This document shows, piece after piece, positions 36,707 through 46,840 of a stretch of DNA of 64,000 nucleotides. A program made the position numbers and the translations under genes. The notes below the pieces were generated by a model. That model was not told the origin of the DNA. It worked only from the letters and a program-made list of their open reading frames with translations, and did not search any database. The first letter of the stretch is position 1. The number at the start of each line of letters is the position of its first letter. This DNA is from Paraburkholderia sprentiae WSM5005 (GTDB lineage Bacteria; Pseudomonadota; Gammaproteobacteria; Burkholderiales; Burkholderiaceae), in contig NZ_CP017561.2 of the NCBI RefSeq assembly GCF_001865575.2, forward strand, positions 2,480,001 through 2,544,000, read 5' to 3'.

Positions 36707-37207
36707 ATGACGACGCTCACCCTGATCGTCGCTCGCGCCAGCAACGGCGTGATCGGCCGCGACAACCAGTTGCCCTGGCGACTACCCGAAGACCTCGCGT
36801 TCTTCAAGCGCACGACGATGGGCGCGCCCATCATCATGGGCCGCAAGACCCACGAATCGATCGGCCGGCCGCTGCCGGGACGCCGCAACATCGTCGTCAC
36901 GCGCGATGCCGCGCGGCGCTTCCAGGGCTGCGACACCGCGACCAACCTCGACGACGCGCTCGCGCTCGCCGCGCAGGATCAGGCGCCGCAGGCGTTTCTG
37001 ATCGGCGGCGCGGAACTGTACGACGAAGGGCTGCGCCACGCGGACAAGCTGATCGTCACGGAAATCGCCGCCGACTTCGACGGCGATGCGACCTTCCCCG
37101 CGATCGATCGGCACGCATGGGAAGAAATTGCGCGCGAGGCGCATCATTCGAACGCGCCGAACGACTTCGATTACGCATTCGTCACGTATCAGCGCAAGGA
37201 CGTCTGA
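36707..37207 (+). CDS. folA: dihydrofolate reductase
   Basis: 166 residues, normal length. Landmarks are [28 protein letters not shown] (substrate and loop region), [20 protein letters not shown] (NADPH binding) and FLIGGAELY. It reduces dihydrofolate to tetrahydrofolate and so partners ThyA. Start ATG at 36707 gives the conserved MTTLTLIVA opening; the longer in-frame extension overlaps the previous gene and is not conserved-looking. A TAGAAT -10-like hexamer lies near 36673. Confidence 0.97.
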   Translation: MTTLTLIVARASNGVIGRDNQLPWRLPEDLAFFKRTTMGAPIIMGRKTHESIGRPLPGRRNIVVTRDAARRFQGCDTATNLDDALALAAQDQAPQAFLIGGAELYDEGLRHADKLIVTEIAADFDGDATFPAIDRHAWEEIAREAHHSNAPNDFDYAFVTYQRKDV

Positions 37208-37227
37208 ACGCTCGCGCAGCGCATCCG

Positions 37228-37268
37228 ACAAAAAACGCCACGCAACGTTTCGTTGCGTGGCGTTTTTG
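37228..37268. terminator. bidirectional terminator between folA and pmbA
   Basis: A perfect 14-base stem (37234-37247 with 37251-37264) and a TTT loop, flanked by an A-run on the left and a T-run on the right. It therefore works for folA on the plus strand and pmbA on the minus strand. Confidence 0.92.
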
Positions 37269-37304
37269 TTTGGTGCGGGGCGGCGCTGGATCGGAGCGCG
37301 CCGC

Positions 37305-38675
37305 TCACTGTCCCGCGATCGTCATCCGCTCGATCAGCACCGAGCCGGTCTGCTTGGTGCCGCGCGTGATCGTATCGGCACCGATCGCGACGATATGGCG
37401 GAACATCTCCTGCAGCGTGCTCGCGACGGTGATCTCCTCGACCGGATACTGGATCTTGCCGTTCTCGACCCAGAAGCCCGATGCGCCGCGCGAATAGTCG
37501 CCCGTCACGTAGTTGACGCCCTGCCCCATCAGCTCGGTCAGCAGCAGACCGGTGCCGAGCTTCTTCAGCATCGCCTCGAAGTCGTCCTCGGCGCGCGTGT
37601 TCGAACTGAGCAGCGACAGGTTGTGCGAGCCGCCCGCGTTGCCGGTGGTCTTCATGCCGAGCTTGCGCGCCGAATACGTCGACAGGAAGTAGCCCTCGAC
37701 GACGCCGTCCTTCACGACCGAGCGCTGGCGGGTGCGCACGCCTTCCTCGTCGAACGGCGCGCTGCCCATCGCGCGCACGACGTGCGGATCTTCGACCACC
37801 TGCACATGTGGCGCGAACACCGGCTTGCCGAGGCTGTCGACCAGAAACGAGGTCTTGCGATACAGCGCACCGCCGCTCGTCGCCTGCACGAACGCGCCGA
37901 GCAGGCCCGCCGCGAGCGGCGCCTCGAACAGCACCGGCACCTTGCGCGTGTCGAGGCCGCGCGCACCGATCCGCGCGAGCGCGCGCTGCGCCGCGTAACG
38001 GCCGACGGCTTCGGGATCGGCGAGGTCGTCGGCGCTGCGCGTCGACGTGTACCAATCGTCGCGCTGCATGTTGCGGCCGCTCCCGGCGATCGGCGCGCAC
38101 GCGATGTAGTGGCGCGAATACGGATAGCCGGCGAGGAAGCCACGCGAGGTCGCCAGCACGAACTGCGAGTGCTGCGCCGACACGCTCGCGCCTTCGGAGT
38201 TCTTGATCTGCGGATCGGTCGCGAAGGCGGCGTCTTCGGCGCGGCGCGCGATTTCGACCGCTTCGTCGGCGGACAGATTCCACGGGTGATACAGATCGAG
38301 GTCGCGCGGCGCGGTTTCGAGCAGCTCGGCTTCGGCGAGGCCCGCGCAATCGTCTTCGGCGGTGAAGCGCGCGATGTTGTAGGCGGCAGCGACCGTGTCC
38401 TTCAATGCCTGCGGCGAGAAGTCCGAGGTGCTCGCATTGCCGCGTTTGTTGCCGATGAACACCGTCACGCCGACCATCTTGTCGCGGTTGTGCTCGATGG
38501 TCTCGACTTCGCCGCGCCGCACGGAGACGGACAGGCCGTCGCCCTCGGAGATCTCGGTCGCGGCGTCGCTGCCGCCGAGCGCTTTCGCGTGACGGAGGAT
38601 GTCCGAGGCGATTGCCTTCAGCTCATCCTGGGTATGCGGAAAAAAGCGCTGCTTGACGTCCATGTCTGCTGCCAT
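37305..38675 (-). CDS. pmbA: metalloprotease PmbA/TldE
   Basis: 456 residues from ATG at 38675 (MAADMD). PmbA pairs with TldD to form a protease that matures microcin B17 and degrades CcdA in E. coli; PmbA itself lacks the HExxxH metal site, and none is visible here, as expected. Conserved blocks are [18 protein letters not shown], the [13 protein letters not shown] region, [10 protein letters not shown] and the C-terminal [21 protein letters not shown]. No tldD is in the window. It is divergent from darP, with 148 bases between the starts. Confidence 0.94.
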   Translation of the reverse strand: MAADMDVKQRFFPHTQDELKAIASDILRHAKALGGSDAATEISEGDGLSVSVRRGEVETIEHNRDKMVGVTVFIGNKRGNASTSDFSPQALKDTVAAAYNIARFTAEDDCAGLAEAELLETAPRDLDLYHPWNLSADEAVEIARRAEDAAFATDPQIKNSEGASVSAQHSQFVLATSRGFLAGYPYSRHYIACAPIAGSGRNMQRDDWYTSTRSADDLADPEAVGRYAAQRALARIGARGLDTRKVPVLFEAPLAAGLLGAFVQATSGGALYRKTSFLVDSLGKPVFAPHVQVVEDPHVVRAMGSAPFDEEGVRTRQRSVVKDGVVEGYFLSTYSARKLGMKTTGNAGGSHNLSLLSSNTRAEDDFEAMLKKLGTGLLLTELMGQGVNYVTGDYSRGASGFWVENGKIQYPVEEITVASTLQEMFRHIVAIGADTITRGTKQTGSVLIERMTIAGQ

Positions 38676-38823
38676 TGTGGTTGCCGTCCTGTTGGGGCCG
38701 CGCGGCCCTGATATGCGCACCGTATTCGGTGCGCCACGCGGGTGCGGGATGATTGCATCCCGCGATCATAGCAAGGTACGAGCCGCCGCGGGTCGGGCCG
38801 CCGCGGCAAGTTACAATACCGGC

Positions 38824-39441
38824 ATGACACGCAAAACCCGCATTCAACCGATCGAATCCGTCGTCACGGAAGTCGATGAAAACGGCTACGATCGCCCGAG
38901 CAAGTCCCAGCTCAAGCGCGACATGCAAGCGCTGCAGGATCTGGGCGCGGCGCTCGTCGCGCTGCCGAAAGACGCGCTCAAGCGCATGCCGATGACCGAC
39001 AAGCTCGACGATGCGGTGCGCGAAGCGCGCCGCATCACCGACCACGAAGGCAAACGCCGCCAGATCCAATACGTCGGCCGCGTGATGCGCTCGCTGCTCG
39101 ACAGCGAAACCGCCGCGCTGCGCACCGCGCTCGACACCTACAACGGCGTCAACAAGAGCGAGACGGCGAAGCTCCATTGGATCGAACGCACCCGCGAAAA
39201 GCTGCTAGCCGACGACGCCGCGCTGACCGAGTTCATCCGCCAGCACCCGAGCGCGGACCCGCGGCAGGGCCGCACGCTGATCCGCAACGCGCGCAAGGAA
39301 GCGGAGCAGAGCAAGCCGCCGCGCTATTTCCGCGAGCTGTTCCAGTGGATCAAGAACGCGGCCGGCACGGACGACGAAGCCGAAGACGCGCATGGCGCCG
39401 ACCTCGCTGCGGAAGACGACGATGACGACCGCGACGCCTGA
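38824..39441 (+). CDS. darP: ribosome-associated protein DarP/YjgA (DUF615)
   Basis: 205 residues, highly charged and helical. It shows the DUF615 signature [20 protein letters not shown] near the N-terminus, [12 protein letters not shown] near residue 80 and [12 protein letters not shown] near residue 170. DarP/YjgA associates with 50S precursors and assists late assembly. The C-terminus is an acidic tail that E. coli lacks. Start ATG at 38824 gives MTRKTRIQP. The stop overlaps the mog start region by 20 bases, so the two are co-translated. A TACAAT -10 lies 12 bases before the ATG. Confidence 0.93.
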   Translation: MTRKTRIQPIESVVTEVDENGYDRPSKSQLKRDMQALQDLGAALVALPKDALKRMPMTDKLDDAVREARRITDHEGKRRQIQYVGRVMRSLLDSETAALRTALDTYNGVNKSETAKLHWIERTREKLLADDAALTEFIRQHPSADPRQGRTLIRNARKEAEQSKPPRYFRELFQWIKNAAGTDDEAEDAHGADLAAEDDDDDRDA

Positions 39442-40063
39442 TCAACCTAAGCCACGTAAGCACCCCGACGAAATCGTGATCGGCCTCGTGTCGATCAGCG
39501 ACCGTGCGTCGACCGGCGTCTACGAGGACAAGGGCATTCCCGCGCTGCGGGAGTGGCTCGGCGCGGCCTTGACGTCACCGTGGCAGGTCGTCACGCGGCT
39601 GATCGCCGACGACGCGCCCACCATTTCGGCGACGCTCATCGAACTGGTCGACGAAGTGGGCTGCGATCTGGTGCTCACGACCGGCGGCACCGGCCCGTCG
39701 CGCCGCGACGTGACGCCCGAGGCGACGCTCGCGGTCGCGACGAAGGAGATGCCCGGCTTCGGCGAGCAGATGCGGCAGATCAGCCTGAATTTCGTGCCGA
39801 CCGCGATCTTGTCGCGCCAGGTCGCGGTGATCCGCGAAACCGAAGGGCACGCGGCGCTGATCATCAACCTGCCCGGCCAGCCGAAATCGATCAGGGAAAC
39901 GCTGGAAGGCCTGCGCGATGACGGGGTGGTGAAGGTGCCGGGGATTTTCGCCGCGGTGCCCTACTGCATCGACCTGATCGGCGGGCCTTACGTGGAAACC
40001 AACGCCGAGGTGGTCAAGGCGTTCCGACCGAAGAGCGCGCAACGCGCACCGCGGCAGGACTGA
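39422..40063 (+). CDS. mog: molybdopterin adenylyltransferase
   Basis: 213 residues with a MogA/MoaB fold. Key segments are [19 protein letters not shown] near residue 20, [21 protein letters not shown] near residue 88 and [14 protein letters not shown] near residue 160. Mog activates molybdopterin with ATP before molybdenum insertion. Start ATG at 39422 overlaps the end of darP by 20 bases in another frame. No other moa or moe gene is nearby. It converges on orn. Confidence 0.93.
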   Translation: MTTATPDQPKPRKHPDEIVIGLVSISDRASTGVYEDKGIPALREWLGAALTSPWQVVTRLIADDAPTISATLIELVDEVGCDLVLTTGGTGPSRRDVTPEATLAVATKEMPGFGEQMRQISLNFVPTAILSRQVAVIRETEGHAALIINLPGQPKSIRETLEGLRDDGVVKVPGIFAAVPYCIDLIGGPYVETNAEVVKAFRPKSAQRAPRQD

Positions 40064-40102
40064 GGTGCGAGGTTCGGGGCCTGCTCGTGCGGGCCCGCGC
40101 GT

Positions 40103-40714
40103 TTATTGAGCGCTCGCGGCGGCATCCGGCGCCGACGGCACGAGGAAATGCTGGCGGTAGTACTTGAGTTCGTCGATCGACTCGTGGATATCGGCCAGCG
40201 CCGTGTGCATCGCGCGCTTCTGGAAGCCCTTGTAGATGACCGGCTGCCAGCGCCGGCACAGTTCCTTCAGCGTGCTCACGTCGAGGTTGCGGTAGTGGAA
40301 GAAGCTCTCCAGTTCTGGCATCCAGCGCGCCATGAAGCGGCGGTCCTGACAGATCGAGTTGCCGCACATCGGCGACTTGCCCGGCGGCACGTACTGGCCG
40401 AGGAACTCGCGGATCTGCGCGGTCGCGTCAGCCTCGCTCACCGTCGACGCCTTCACGCGCTCGATCAGCCCCGAGCGGCCATGCGTGTTCTGGTTCCACT
40501 CGTCCATCTTCGCGAGCGTTTCATCGCTCTGATGAATCGCGAGCACCGGACCTTCGACCATCCTGTCGAGCGTCGAATTCGTCACCACCACCGCGATCTC
40601 GATGATGCGGTCGGTATCGGGCTCCAGCCCGGTCATTTCCATGTCCAGCCAGACGAGATTCATGTCGCTGCGCACGAGCGGCGGCTGTTCGGTGGATGCG
40701 AGGATGTCAGTCAT
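40103..40714 (-). CDS. orn: oligoribonuclease
   Basis: 203 residues, DEDDh 3'-5' exonuclease. Exo I is [20 protein letters not shown] (Asp and Glu near residues 23 and 25). Exo II is in the [11 protein letters not shown] region and exo III is the [11 protein letters not shown] block with the catalytic His. It degrades 2-5-mer RNA, including pGpG from c-di-GMP turnover, so it could feed into the c-di-GMP signalling presumed for the amyloid cluster. Start ATG at 40714 (MTDILAS) gives a short N-terminal extension before MNLVWLDM. Confidence 0.96.
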   Translation of the reverse strand: MTDILASTEQPPLVRSDMNLVWLDMEMTGLEPDTDRIIEIAVVVTNSTLDRMVEGPVLAIHQSDETLAKMDEWNQNTHGRSGLIERVKASTVSEADATAQIREFLGQYVPPGKSPMCGNSICQDRRFMARWMPELESFFHYRNLDVSTLKELCRRWQPVIYKGFQKRAMHTALADIHESIDELKYYRQHFLVPSAPDAAASAQ

Positions 40715-40925
40715 GAAGGCAATCCTGATGGCCGCGCGGCGGGCTTTGCTCGAAACCCCGCCGCGCGGTTGTGTCCGTTTGGAATCGATTCGCGCGGCTC
40801 GAGCCGGGCCGGCCGCGCCGAAGCGCCGCCTGGAACGGTTGCGTTGAACCACTGCGTTAAACCGTATCTCCGCCGCGAGGCGCGAAGAAACATATAATTC
40901 TCGCATAGATACCACGGAATCCCGG

Positions 40926-42185
40926 ATGCCTACCCTGTACTTCACCACGCTGTTCGTCATCGCCGTCGTTGCGATGGTCGGCACCAAACTCTGGCTCGCG
41001 TCGCGGCAGATCCGCTTCGTCGCCGCCCATCGCGAACAGGTGCCGAGCCAGTTCGCGAACACGATCGCGCTGACCGCACATCAGCGCGCGGCCGACTACA
41101 CGGTCGAGCGCACGCGGCTCGCGATGGTCGAGATCGTCGTCGGCGCGGCCGTGCTGATCTGGCTTACGCTGCTCGGCGGCGTGCAGATGCTCGATCTCGC
41201 GCTCTCCGACTGGCTCGGTCGCGGCTATGTCGGGCAGATCGCGCTCGTTGCCGCAGTGATCGCGATTACCAGCGCGATCGACCTGCCGTTCGAGTACTAC
41301 CGGCAGTTCGTCGTCGAGCAGCGTTTCGGCTTCAATCGGATGAGCAAAAGCCTGTTCTTCTTCGACCGCCTGAAGGGCGCGCTGCTCGGCATCGCGTTCG
41401 GTCTGCCGCTGCTGTTCGTCGTGCTGTGGCTGATGAACCGCGCCGGCAACCTGTGGTGGCTATGGGCGTGGGTCGTGTGGGTCGGGTTCCAGATGTTCGG
41501 TCTGCTGATTTTCCCGACCTTCATCGCGCCGCTCTTCAACAAGTTCGAACCGCTGAAGGATGAGGCGCTCGTGACCCGCATCGAGGCGCTGATGCAGCGC
41601 TGCGGCTTCGCCGCGAAGGGTCTGTTCGTGATGGACGGCAGCCGCCGTTCGGCGCACGGCAACGCGTACTTCACCGGCTTCGGCGCGAGCAAGCGCATCG
41701 TCTTTTTCGACACGCTGCTCGCGCGCCTGTCGGGCCGCGAAATCGAAGCGGTGCTCGCGCACGAGCTCGGCCACTTCAAGCGCCGCCACGTGATGAAGCG
41801 CATGCTCGTCACCTTCGCAATCAGCCTCGCGATGCTCGCGCTGCTCGGCTGGCTGACGCAATGCGTGTGGTTCTACGAAGGGCTCGGCGTGCGGCCGTCG
41901 CTCGTTGGCGGCAATAGCGGACTCGCGCTCGTGCTGTTCTTCCTGGCGCTGCCGGTGTTCCTGTTCTTCGTTACACCGCTTGGCAGCCTCAGCTCGCGCA
42001 AGCACGAGTTCGAAGCCGACGCGTTCGCGGCGACCCAAACCGATGCGCACGATCTCGTCAACGCGCTCGTCAAGCTGTATGAGGACAATGCGTCGACGCT
42101 GACGCCCGATCCGCTGTACACCGCGTTCTACTACTCGCATCCGCCGGCCTCGCAGCGGATCGACCGACTGCTGCGGCACGCATGA
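40926..42185 (+). CDS. M48-family CAAX-type membrane metalloprotease
   Basis: 419 residues with several membrane helices (about six). The zinc site [10 protein letters not shown] is near residue 279 and a second metal ligand region is in [13 protein letters not shown] near 358. It resembles Ste24/CAAX prenyl protease 1 homologues in bacteria, which are presumed membrane-protein quality-control proteases since prenylation is absent. A TATAAT -10 (40893-40898) lies 27 bases upstream. The stop overlaps the rsgA start by four bases (ATGA). Confidence 0.92.
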   Translation: MPTLYFTTLFVIAVVAMVGTKLWLASRQIRFVAAHREQVPSQFANTIALTAHQRAADYTVERTRLAMVEIVVGAAVLIWLTLLGGVQMLDLALSDWLGRGYVGQIALVAAVIAITSAIDLPFEYYRQFVVEQRFGFNRMSKSLFFFDRLKGALLGIAFGLPLLFVVLWLMNRAGNLWWLWAWVVWVGFQMFGLLIFPTFIAPLFNKFEPLKDEALVTRIEALMQRCGFAAKGLFVMDGSRRSAHGNAYFTGFGASKRIVFFDTLLARLSGREIEAVLAHELGHFKRRHVMKRMLVTFAISLAMLALLGWLTQCVWFYEGLGVRPSLVGGNSGLALVLFFLALPVFLFFVTPLGSLSSRKHEFEADAFAATQTDAHDLVNALVKLYEDNASTLTPDPLYTAFYYSHPPASQRIDRLLRHA

Positions 42186-43180
42186 GCGGCCGCGCTCCCA
42201 AGAAGGCGTCGCGCGGCGCGCGCGCCGCCGGGTCCGGCATGCACGGCGCGCGCACGGGCGGCCTCGTCGTCGCCGCGCACGGCCGCCACTATCTGGTCGC
42301 TCCCGAAGACGGCGGCGCGCTACTGCAGTGCTTCCCGCGCGGCAAACGCAGCGAGGTCGCGGTCGGCGATCGCGTGATCTACGAGCCGGCTTCGGCGGAT
42401 CAAGGCGTGATCGTCGAAATCGGCGAGCGACGCAACCTGCTGTATCGCTCGGATCAGTACAAGTCGAAGCTGTTCGCCGCGAACCTCGACCAGTTGCTGA
42501 TCGTGCTCGCGACCGAGCCGCATTTCAGCGAGGATCTGCTCGGCCGCGCGCTCGTCGCCGCGGAGGCAAACGAGCTCAAGCCGCTGATCGTGCTGAACAA
42601 GATCGACGTCACCGATGCTCTGGAGGGCGCACGCCAGCGGCTCGAGCCGTATCGCGCGCTCGGCTATCCGGTGCTCGAAGTGTCGATCCGCATGCAGCCT
42701 GAGGCGGCTCGCGCCACGTTGACCGAACATCTGCATGCTCACGCGACGCTGCTACTCGGCCAGTCCGGCATGGGCAAATCGACGCTCGTGAACCTGCTGA
42801 TTCCCGATGCCGAAGTGGCGACGCGCGAGATCTCGACCGCGTTGAACAGCGGACGCCATACGACGACGTTCACGCGGCTTTATCCTTTGCCGCAGCCGCA
42901 GGGTATGACCGGCGCGAATGACATCAACGGCGCGGCCGGCGCGCTGATCGACTCGCCGGGCTTCCAGGAATTCGGCCTGCACCACCTGACCGAAGGACGG
43001 CTCGAACGTGCGTTCCCCGAGTTCCGGCCGCTGTTGCCCAATTGCCGCTTCTACAACTGCCATCATTTGCACGAGCCTGGCTGCGCGATTCTCGAAGCGG
43101 TCGCCGACGGCCGCATCCGCCGCCAACGGCATGCGCTTTACGCGCAGCTCGTGCACGAGGCGAGCCAGATGGTCCGCTGA
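42182..43180 (+). CDS. rsgA: ribosome small-subunit GTPase RsgA
   Basis: 332 residues. The N-terminal OB domain (to about 110) contains [11 protein letters not shown] circularly permuted GTPase domain follows in the order G4 (LNKIDV near 140), G1 ([12 protein letters not shown] near 195) and G3 (DSPGFQEFG near 257). The C-terminal zinc knuckle is [14 protein letters not shown] (two CxxxxCxH-type clusters). It checks late 30S assembly. The N-terminus is basic ([11 protein letters not shown]). It is coupled by a four-base overlap to the M48 protease gene. Confidence 0.96.
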   Translation: MSGRAPKKASRGARAAGSGMHGARTGGLVVAAHGRHYLVAPEDGGALLQCFPRGKRSEVAVGDRVIYEPASADQGVIVEIGERRNLLYRSDQYKSKLFAANLDQLLIVLATEPHFSEDLLGRALVAAEANELKPLIVLNKIDVTDALEGARQRLEPYRALGYPVLEVSIRMQPEAARATLTEHLHAHATLLLGQSGMGKSTLVNLLIPDAEVATREISTALNSGRHTTTFTRLYPLPQPQGMTGANDINGAAGALIDSPGFQEFGLHHLTEGRLERAFPEFRPLLPNCRFYNCHHLHEPGCAILEAVADGRIRRQRHALYAQLVHEASQMVR

Positions 43181-43181
43181 C

Positions 43182-43502
43182 ATGAAACTGATGCGCGCGC
43201 CGAACCTGATCATCGGACAACATTGGGTCAACGTCTTGGAGACCGCGGGCATCGCGTGCGAGTTGCATAACCGTTACTTGAACGGCGCGCTCGGCGAGAT
43301 TCCGGCCGATCAGTGCGCGCCGGAGCTATGGCTCGTCGATGAACGCGATGAGACGATCGCGCGGCGGCTGATCGAAGCGGCGTCGCGAGGACCGGCGCCC
43401 GGTGCGCCGCTATGGCAGTGTCAGCAGTGCGGCGAAAGGCTCGAGGCGCAGTTCACCGTGTGCTGGCAATGCGGGACCGCGCGCGATCCGTTGAAAGGGT
43501 AG
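43182..43502 (+). CDS. DUF2007-type small protein with zinc ribbon
   Basis: 106 residues starting two bases after the rsgA stop. The N-terminal part (MRAPNLIIGQHWVNVLETAGIACELHN) resembles the DUF2007 putative signal-transducing domain. The C-terminus has a CxxC-N13-CxxC zinc ribbon (CQQC and CWQC at about residues 80 and 96). It is cytoplasmic; the role is unknown. It is the last gene of the protease-rsgA operon, followed by a terminator. Confidence 0.85.
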   Translation: MKLMRAPNLIIGQHWVNVLETAGIACELHNRYLNGALGEIPADQCAPELWLVDERDETIARRLIEAASRGPAPGAPLWQCQQCGERLEAQFTVCWQCGTARDPLKG

Positions 43503-43519
43503 AGCGCAGTCGGCAATTA

Positions 43520-43548
43520 AAGAAGCCGGGCAATGCCCGGCTCTTTTG
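43520..43548. terminator. terminator after the rsgA operon
   Basis: An eight-base stem AGCCGGGC/GCCCGGCT with an AAT loop (43524-43542) followed by CTTTT on the plus strand. The minus-strand cobD-like gene ends 30 bases further and may use it weakly. Confidence 0.8.
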
Positions 43549-43577
43549 CGCGTTGTTACGCTAAGCGCATGGCCGCG

Positions 43578-44516
43578 TCACGCGAGCCAGACTGCGATGG
43601 TCAGCATCAACAGCAGGATCATCCACAGCACGACCGCGCGCCACACGAGCCCCACCGCCGACTGCAGCGTGCGCGGCGTGCAGTCGTCGCCGACCTGCAG
43701 CGGGCCGCCGTCGCCGGTGGCGAGTGCGTCGAGGCTCGACGGCTCCGCGAGGGGTCCGGCCAGGCGTGCGCCGAGCGCGCCGCTGCCCGCGGCGAGTAAC
43801 ACGCCGTCGTTGGTATCGGGCCACTGCCGCGCATGGTTGCGCCATGCGTAAATCGCATCCTCGAAATTGCCGACGATCGCAAAGCCCAGCGAGGTCAGCC
43901 GCGCCGGTATCCAGTCGATCACGAAGAACGCGCGCTGCGCGAAACTTGAAAACGCAATGGTGCGGTCGTCGGCCGGCCGCGCCCATGCGCGCGCGAGGTA
44001 TTCCGCGCAACGGTACAGCACCGCGCCGGCGGGACCGACCGGAATCAGGAACCAGAAGAACACGCCGAACACATGGCGGTGCGACGCGACCACCGCATGG
44101 ATCAACGTGTGACGCACGATCTCGCCGACCGGCATGTCGACAGTCTCGAGCCCGGTCCATTCGTTCAGAATTTCGCGCGCGCGGGGCACGTCGTCGTTGT
44201 TCAATGCAAGATGGATGTCGGTGAAGTAATGGCTGAACTGTCTGAAGCCGAGCGTGAAGTACAACACCACGACGTTCCACAGGAACGCGAGCATGAAATG
44301 AATCTGATACAGCACGTAGTAGACGAGCGCGACCGCGAGCGTCCAAGGCACCACCACGACGAGCCACGCGAGCAGACCGTGGCGTTGCTTGCCGGCATCG
44401 AATCCGTGCGCCGCCGACTCCGCATGGTATTGAAGCAACGCGGACACCGGATTGTTCGGCGACAGCGCGCGTACCTGTTCAATGATCAGAGCCAGCAATA
44501 CGGAGAAAAAAGTCAT
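43578..44516 (-). CDS. CobD/CbiB-family membrane protein
   Basis: 312 residues with about four or five membrane helices, starting MTFFSVLLALIIEQ. It falls in the CobD/CbiB-AmpE superfamily: LNEWTG and RHTLIHAVVASHRHVFGVFFWFL near residues 115-150, and PARLTSLGFAIVGNFEDA near 205 are the conserved blocks. True CobD attaches aminopropanol to cobyric acid, but no cobalamin genes are nearby. A role similar to AmpE is equally possible. It converges on the rsgA operon. Confidence 0.83.
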   Translation of the reverse strand: MTFFSVLLALIIEQVRALSPNNPVSALLQYHAESAAHGFDAGKQRHGLLAWLVVVVPWTLAVALVYYVLYQIHFMLAFLWNVVVLYFTLGFRQFSHYFTDIHLALNNDDVPRAREILNEWTGLETVDMPVGEIVRHTLIHAVVASHRHVFGVFFWFLIPVGPAGAVLYRCAEYLARAWARPADDRTIAFSSFAQRAFFVIDWIPARLTSLGFAIVGNFEDAIYAWRNHARQWPDTNDGVLLAAGSGALGARLAGPLAEPSSLDALATGDGGPLQVGDDCTPRTLQSAVGLVWRAVVLWMILLLMLTIAVWLA

Positions 44517-44666
44517 GCGATGCGCCGTGCTTTTTAGGTTTTTACGATTGTCTTATAACGATAGCACAGGGTCGGATGAGTCTGAGCGCGGAGGCTGACA
44601 AAGCGCCGACGAGTGCGTCGTTCACGCAACTGCGCATCGTCGACGCATCGATGCGAGTCGTGTCAC

Positions 44667-45425
44667 TCATGCGGCAAGAAAGCGGTACAGGTTGCGCAGC
44701 ATCGCGGCCGTCGCGCCCCAGATGAAATGATGGCCGCCTTGCGCGGCTGCTGGCGTGGCTGTTCGCGTGCGTTGCCCGCCGCGCTGCTCGGCGGCTTCCG
44801 GAGCCACCGTCAATTCGCCGCGCGGATACGGCATCGCGAAGAAGCGGCGCTCGCCGCCCTCGTAGCGCAACAGGCGCTCTTCATGGTTGGCCGGGTCCAT
44901 CAGAAACGCGAGCGGCACTTCGAACACCTCGGCCACTTCGAGCGTATCGATCTCCAGCGAGAATGGCGGGTGCACAAGCGCGATGATCGGGGACACGCGA
45001 AAGCCGGTGCCGGTCAGATAGTCGGGCAAGGCGCCGAGAACTTCGACGCGCGACGCGTCGAGGCCAACCTCTTCATGCGCTTCGCGCAGCGCCGTGGCGG
45101 TCGCATCGGCGTCGAACGGTTCCTGGCGGCCGCCGGGGAAACTCACCTGGCCCGCATGATCGTTCAGATGGTCAGCGCGCTGCGTGAGCAATACGGTAAG
45201 GCCGCGCGCACGCACGACGAGTGGCACCAGCACTGCGGCCACGCGCGGATCGAGGTCGGTATTGCGCCACGGCGCATCGGCAATTTTCTCTGGCGTCCAG
45301 GCGAGCTGCCGTTCGAAGCGGGCTCGCAGCGCATCGGGCGTTAGACGCTCGCCCGCGACCGGTGGCAGATCGGCGCCCGTCGCGATGACAGGCAAAGTTT
45401 CGGGCTCAAAGACGGGGCGGATCAA
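44667..45425 (-). CDS. Nudix hydrolase, CoA pyrophosphatase type
   Basis: 252 residues. The Nudix box is GGRQEPFDADATATALREAHEEVGLDA (GX5EX7REUXEEXGU pattern, spread over about residues 97-119), preceded by the LTQRADHLNDHAGQVSFPG segment typical of NudL/YeaB-type CoA diphosphatases. It would hydrolyse CoA or acyl-CoA to 3',5'-ADP and phosphopantetheine. The N-terminal 70 residues include a Pro-rich linker. It lies 92 bases downstream of the rplS stop on the same strand, separated by a terminator. Confidence 0.9.
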   Translation of the reverse strand: MIRPVFEPETLPVIATGADLPPVAGERLTPDALRARFERQLAWTPEKIADAPWRNTDLDPRVAAVLVPLVVRARGLTVLLTQRADHLNDHAGQVSFPGGRQEPFDADATATALREAHEEVGLDASRVEVLGALPDYLTGTGFRVSPIIALVHPPFSLEIDTLEVAEVFEVPLAFLMDPANHEERLLRYEGGERRFFAMPYPRGELTVAPEAAEQRGGQRTRTATPAAAQGGHHFIWGATAAMLRNLYRFLAA

Positions 45426-45472
45426 TGGGTCTCTCGGATTACGGGGACATGCCGCTATTTTGACCTGGCCAA

Positions 45473-45504
45473 CAAAAAAGCACCCGCGAGGGGTGCTTTT
45501 TCTT
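45473..45504. terminator. terminator of the rpsP operon
   Basis: A seven-base stem AGCACCC/GGGTGCT with a GCGA loop. The minus strand shows a run of six T residues after the stem, just downstream of the rplS stop at 45518. The plus-strand side also has TTTTT. Confidence 0.88.
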
Positions 45505-45517
45505 ACAGCATTTACGC

Positions 45518-45901
45518 TTAGGAAGCAGCGCGGTCCTTGTAGACCAGCTTTTCCTTGATTCGAGCCGACTTGCCCGAACGCTCGCGCAGATAGTACAGCT
45601 TCGCACGACGCACATCGCCGCGACGCTTGACGACGATGCTTGCCAGCAGCGGCGAATACGTCTGGAACGTACGCTCGACGCCTTCGCCCGACGAAATCTT
45701 GCGGACGATGAACGACGAATTCAGACCACGGTTACGCTTGGCGATCACGACGCCTTCGTAAGCCTGCACACGCTTACGCGTGCCTTCAACCACGTTCACG
45801 CTGACGATGACCGTATCGCCCGGACCGAAATCCGGAATGGTCTTTTCGCCGAGAACGCGCGCGATTTCTTCCTGCTCGAGTTTTGCAATCAGATTCATCA
45901 C
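45518..45901 (-). CDS. rplS: 50S ribosomal protein L19
   Basis: 127 residues, standard length. Conserved blocks are [39 protein letters not shown] and [21 protein letters not shown]. It sits at the 30S-50S interface. It is the last gene of the rpsP-rimM-trmD-rplS operon, with a 146-base gap from trmD. Confidence 0.98.
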   Translation of the reverse strand: MMNLIAKLEQEEIARVLGEKTIPDFGPGDTVIVSVNVVEGTRKRVQAYEGVVIAKRNRGLNSSFIVRKISSGEGVERTFQTYSPLLASIVVKRRGDVRRAKLYYLRERSGKSARIKEKLVYKDRAAS

Positions 45902-46047
45902 TGACTCCTAGATCCATCTTGTCGGCGTTCGTACCTGCCTCACGCGCTTACCGTGTTCGGCTACGGCCCCGACAGAGGATGGGTTCACATCTGGCACCGC
46001 ACACGCATGTACGGCACCGCCTTGTGTCCGCTCGAAAGACCGGGGCC

Positions 46048-46815
46048 TCACGCCTTCGGCTCTTCCTTCGCGAGACTTGCGAGCCACGCCTCGTCGGCAC
46101 GGCTCAGCATTCTGTTCTTTCTGGCCTTCACGATCAGATCGGGCCGTTTGTTCAATGTGTTGCGCAATGCTTCGCGCCGCCGCCACGCTTCGATTTCCGC
46201 ATGATGGCCGCCGAGCAGCACGTCAGGCACCCGCACGCCCTCGTATTCCTCGGGACGCGTGTAGTGCGGACAATCGAGCACCACGTCCGCGAAACTATCC
46301 TGCACCGCCGACTGTGAGTCGTTCAGCACGCCAGGCAACTGACGCACGACCGCATCCATCAACGCCATTGCCGGCAATTCGCCGCCCGACAGCACGAAGT
46401 CACCGAGGCTGACTTCTTCGTCGACGACACGGTCGAGGAGACGCTGGTCGACCGCTTCGTAACGCCCACACAACAGGATGAGACCGGGTTCGGCCGCGAA
46501 CTTCATCACGCGCTCGTGATTCAGAGTGGCGCCTTGCGGTGACATCATCACGACGCGCGAGGCGCCGATGCCCTGCTCCAACTGCGCTGCTTTCGCGGCC
46601 CTGATCGCGTCTTCCAGCGGCCGGGCCAACATGACCATCCCGGGGCCGCCGCCGTACGGGCGATCGTCGATTGTGCGGTAGTTGTCGGTCGTGAAATCGC
46701 GTGGATTCCACGTACGCAACTCATAGCGCTGCTGCTTCGCGGCCCGGCTGGTGATACCCCAGTCGATCAGCGCGCGAAACATTTCGGGAAAGAGCGTCAC
46801 GACATCGAACTGCAT
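46048..46815 (-). CDS. trmD: tRNA (guanine-N1)-methyltransferase TrmD
   Basis: 255 residues from ATG at 46815 ([13 protein letters not shown], the family start; an in-frame ATG four codons upstream is less likely). The knotted SPOUT fold is shown by [13 protein letters not shown] near 55, [15 protein letters not shown] near 112, [14 protein letters not shown] near 137 and [13 protein letters not shown] near 173. It makes m1G37 in tRNAs using SAM to prevent frameshifting. It lies 25 bases after rimM on the minus strand. Confidence 0.97.
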   Translation of the reverse strand: MQFDVVTLFPEMFRALIDWGITSRAAKQQRYELRTWNPRDFTTDNYRTIDDRPYGGGPGMVMLARPLEDAIRAAKAAQLEQGIGASRVVMMSPQGATLNHERVMKFAAEPGLILLCGRYEAVDQRLLDRVVDEEVSLGDFVLSGGELPAMALMDAVVRQLPGVLNDSQSAVQDSFADVVLDCPHYTRPEEYEGVRVPDVLLGGHHAEIEAWRRREALRNTLNKRPDLIVKARKNRMLSRADEAWLASLAKEEPKA

Positions 46816-46840
46816 CGCTCTCCCCATTCAACGAAAGATT

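Noticed and set aside
43578..44516. Assignment as a true cobalamin CobD
   Set aside because: No other cobalamin biosynthesis gene is present and the family also includes AmpE-like proteins, so only the family name is given.
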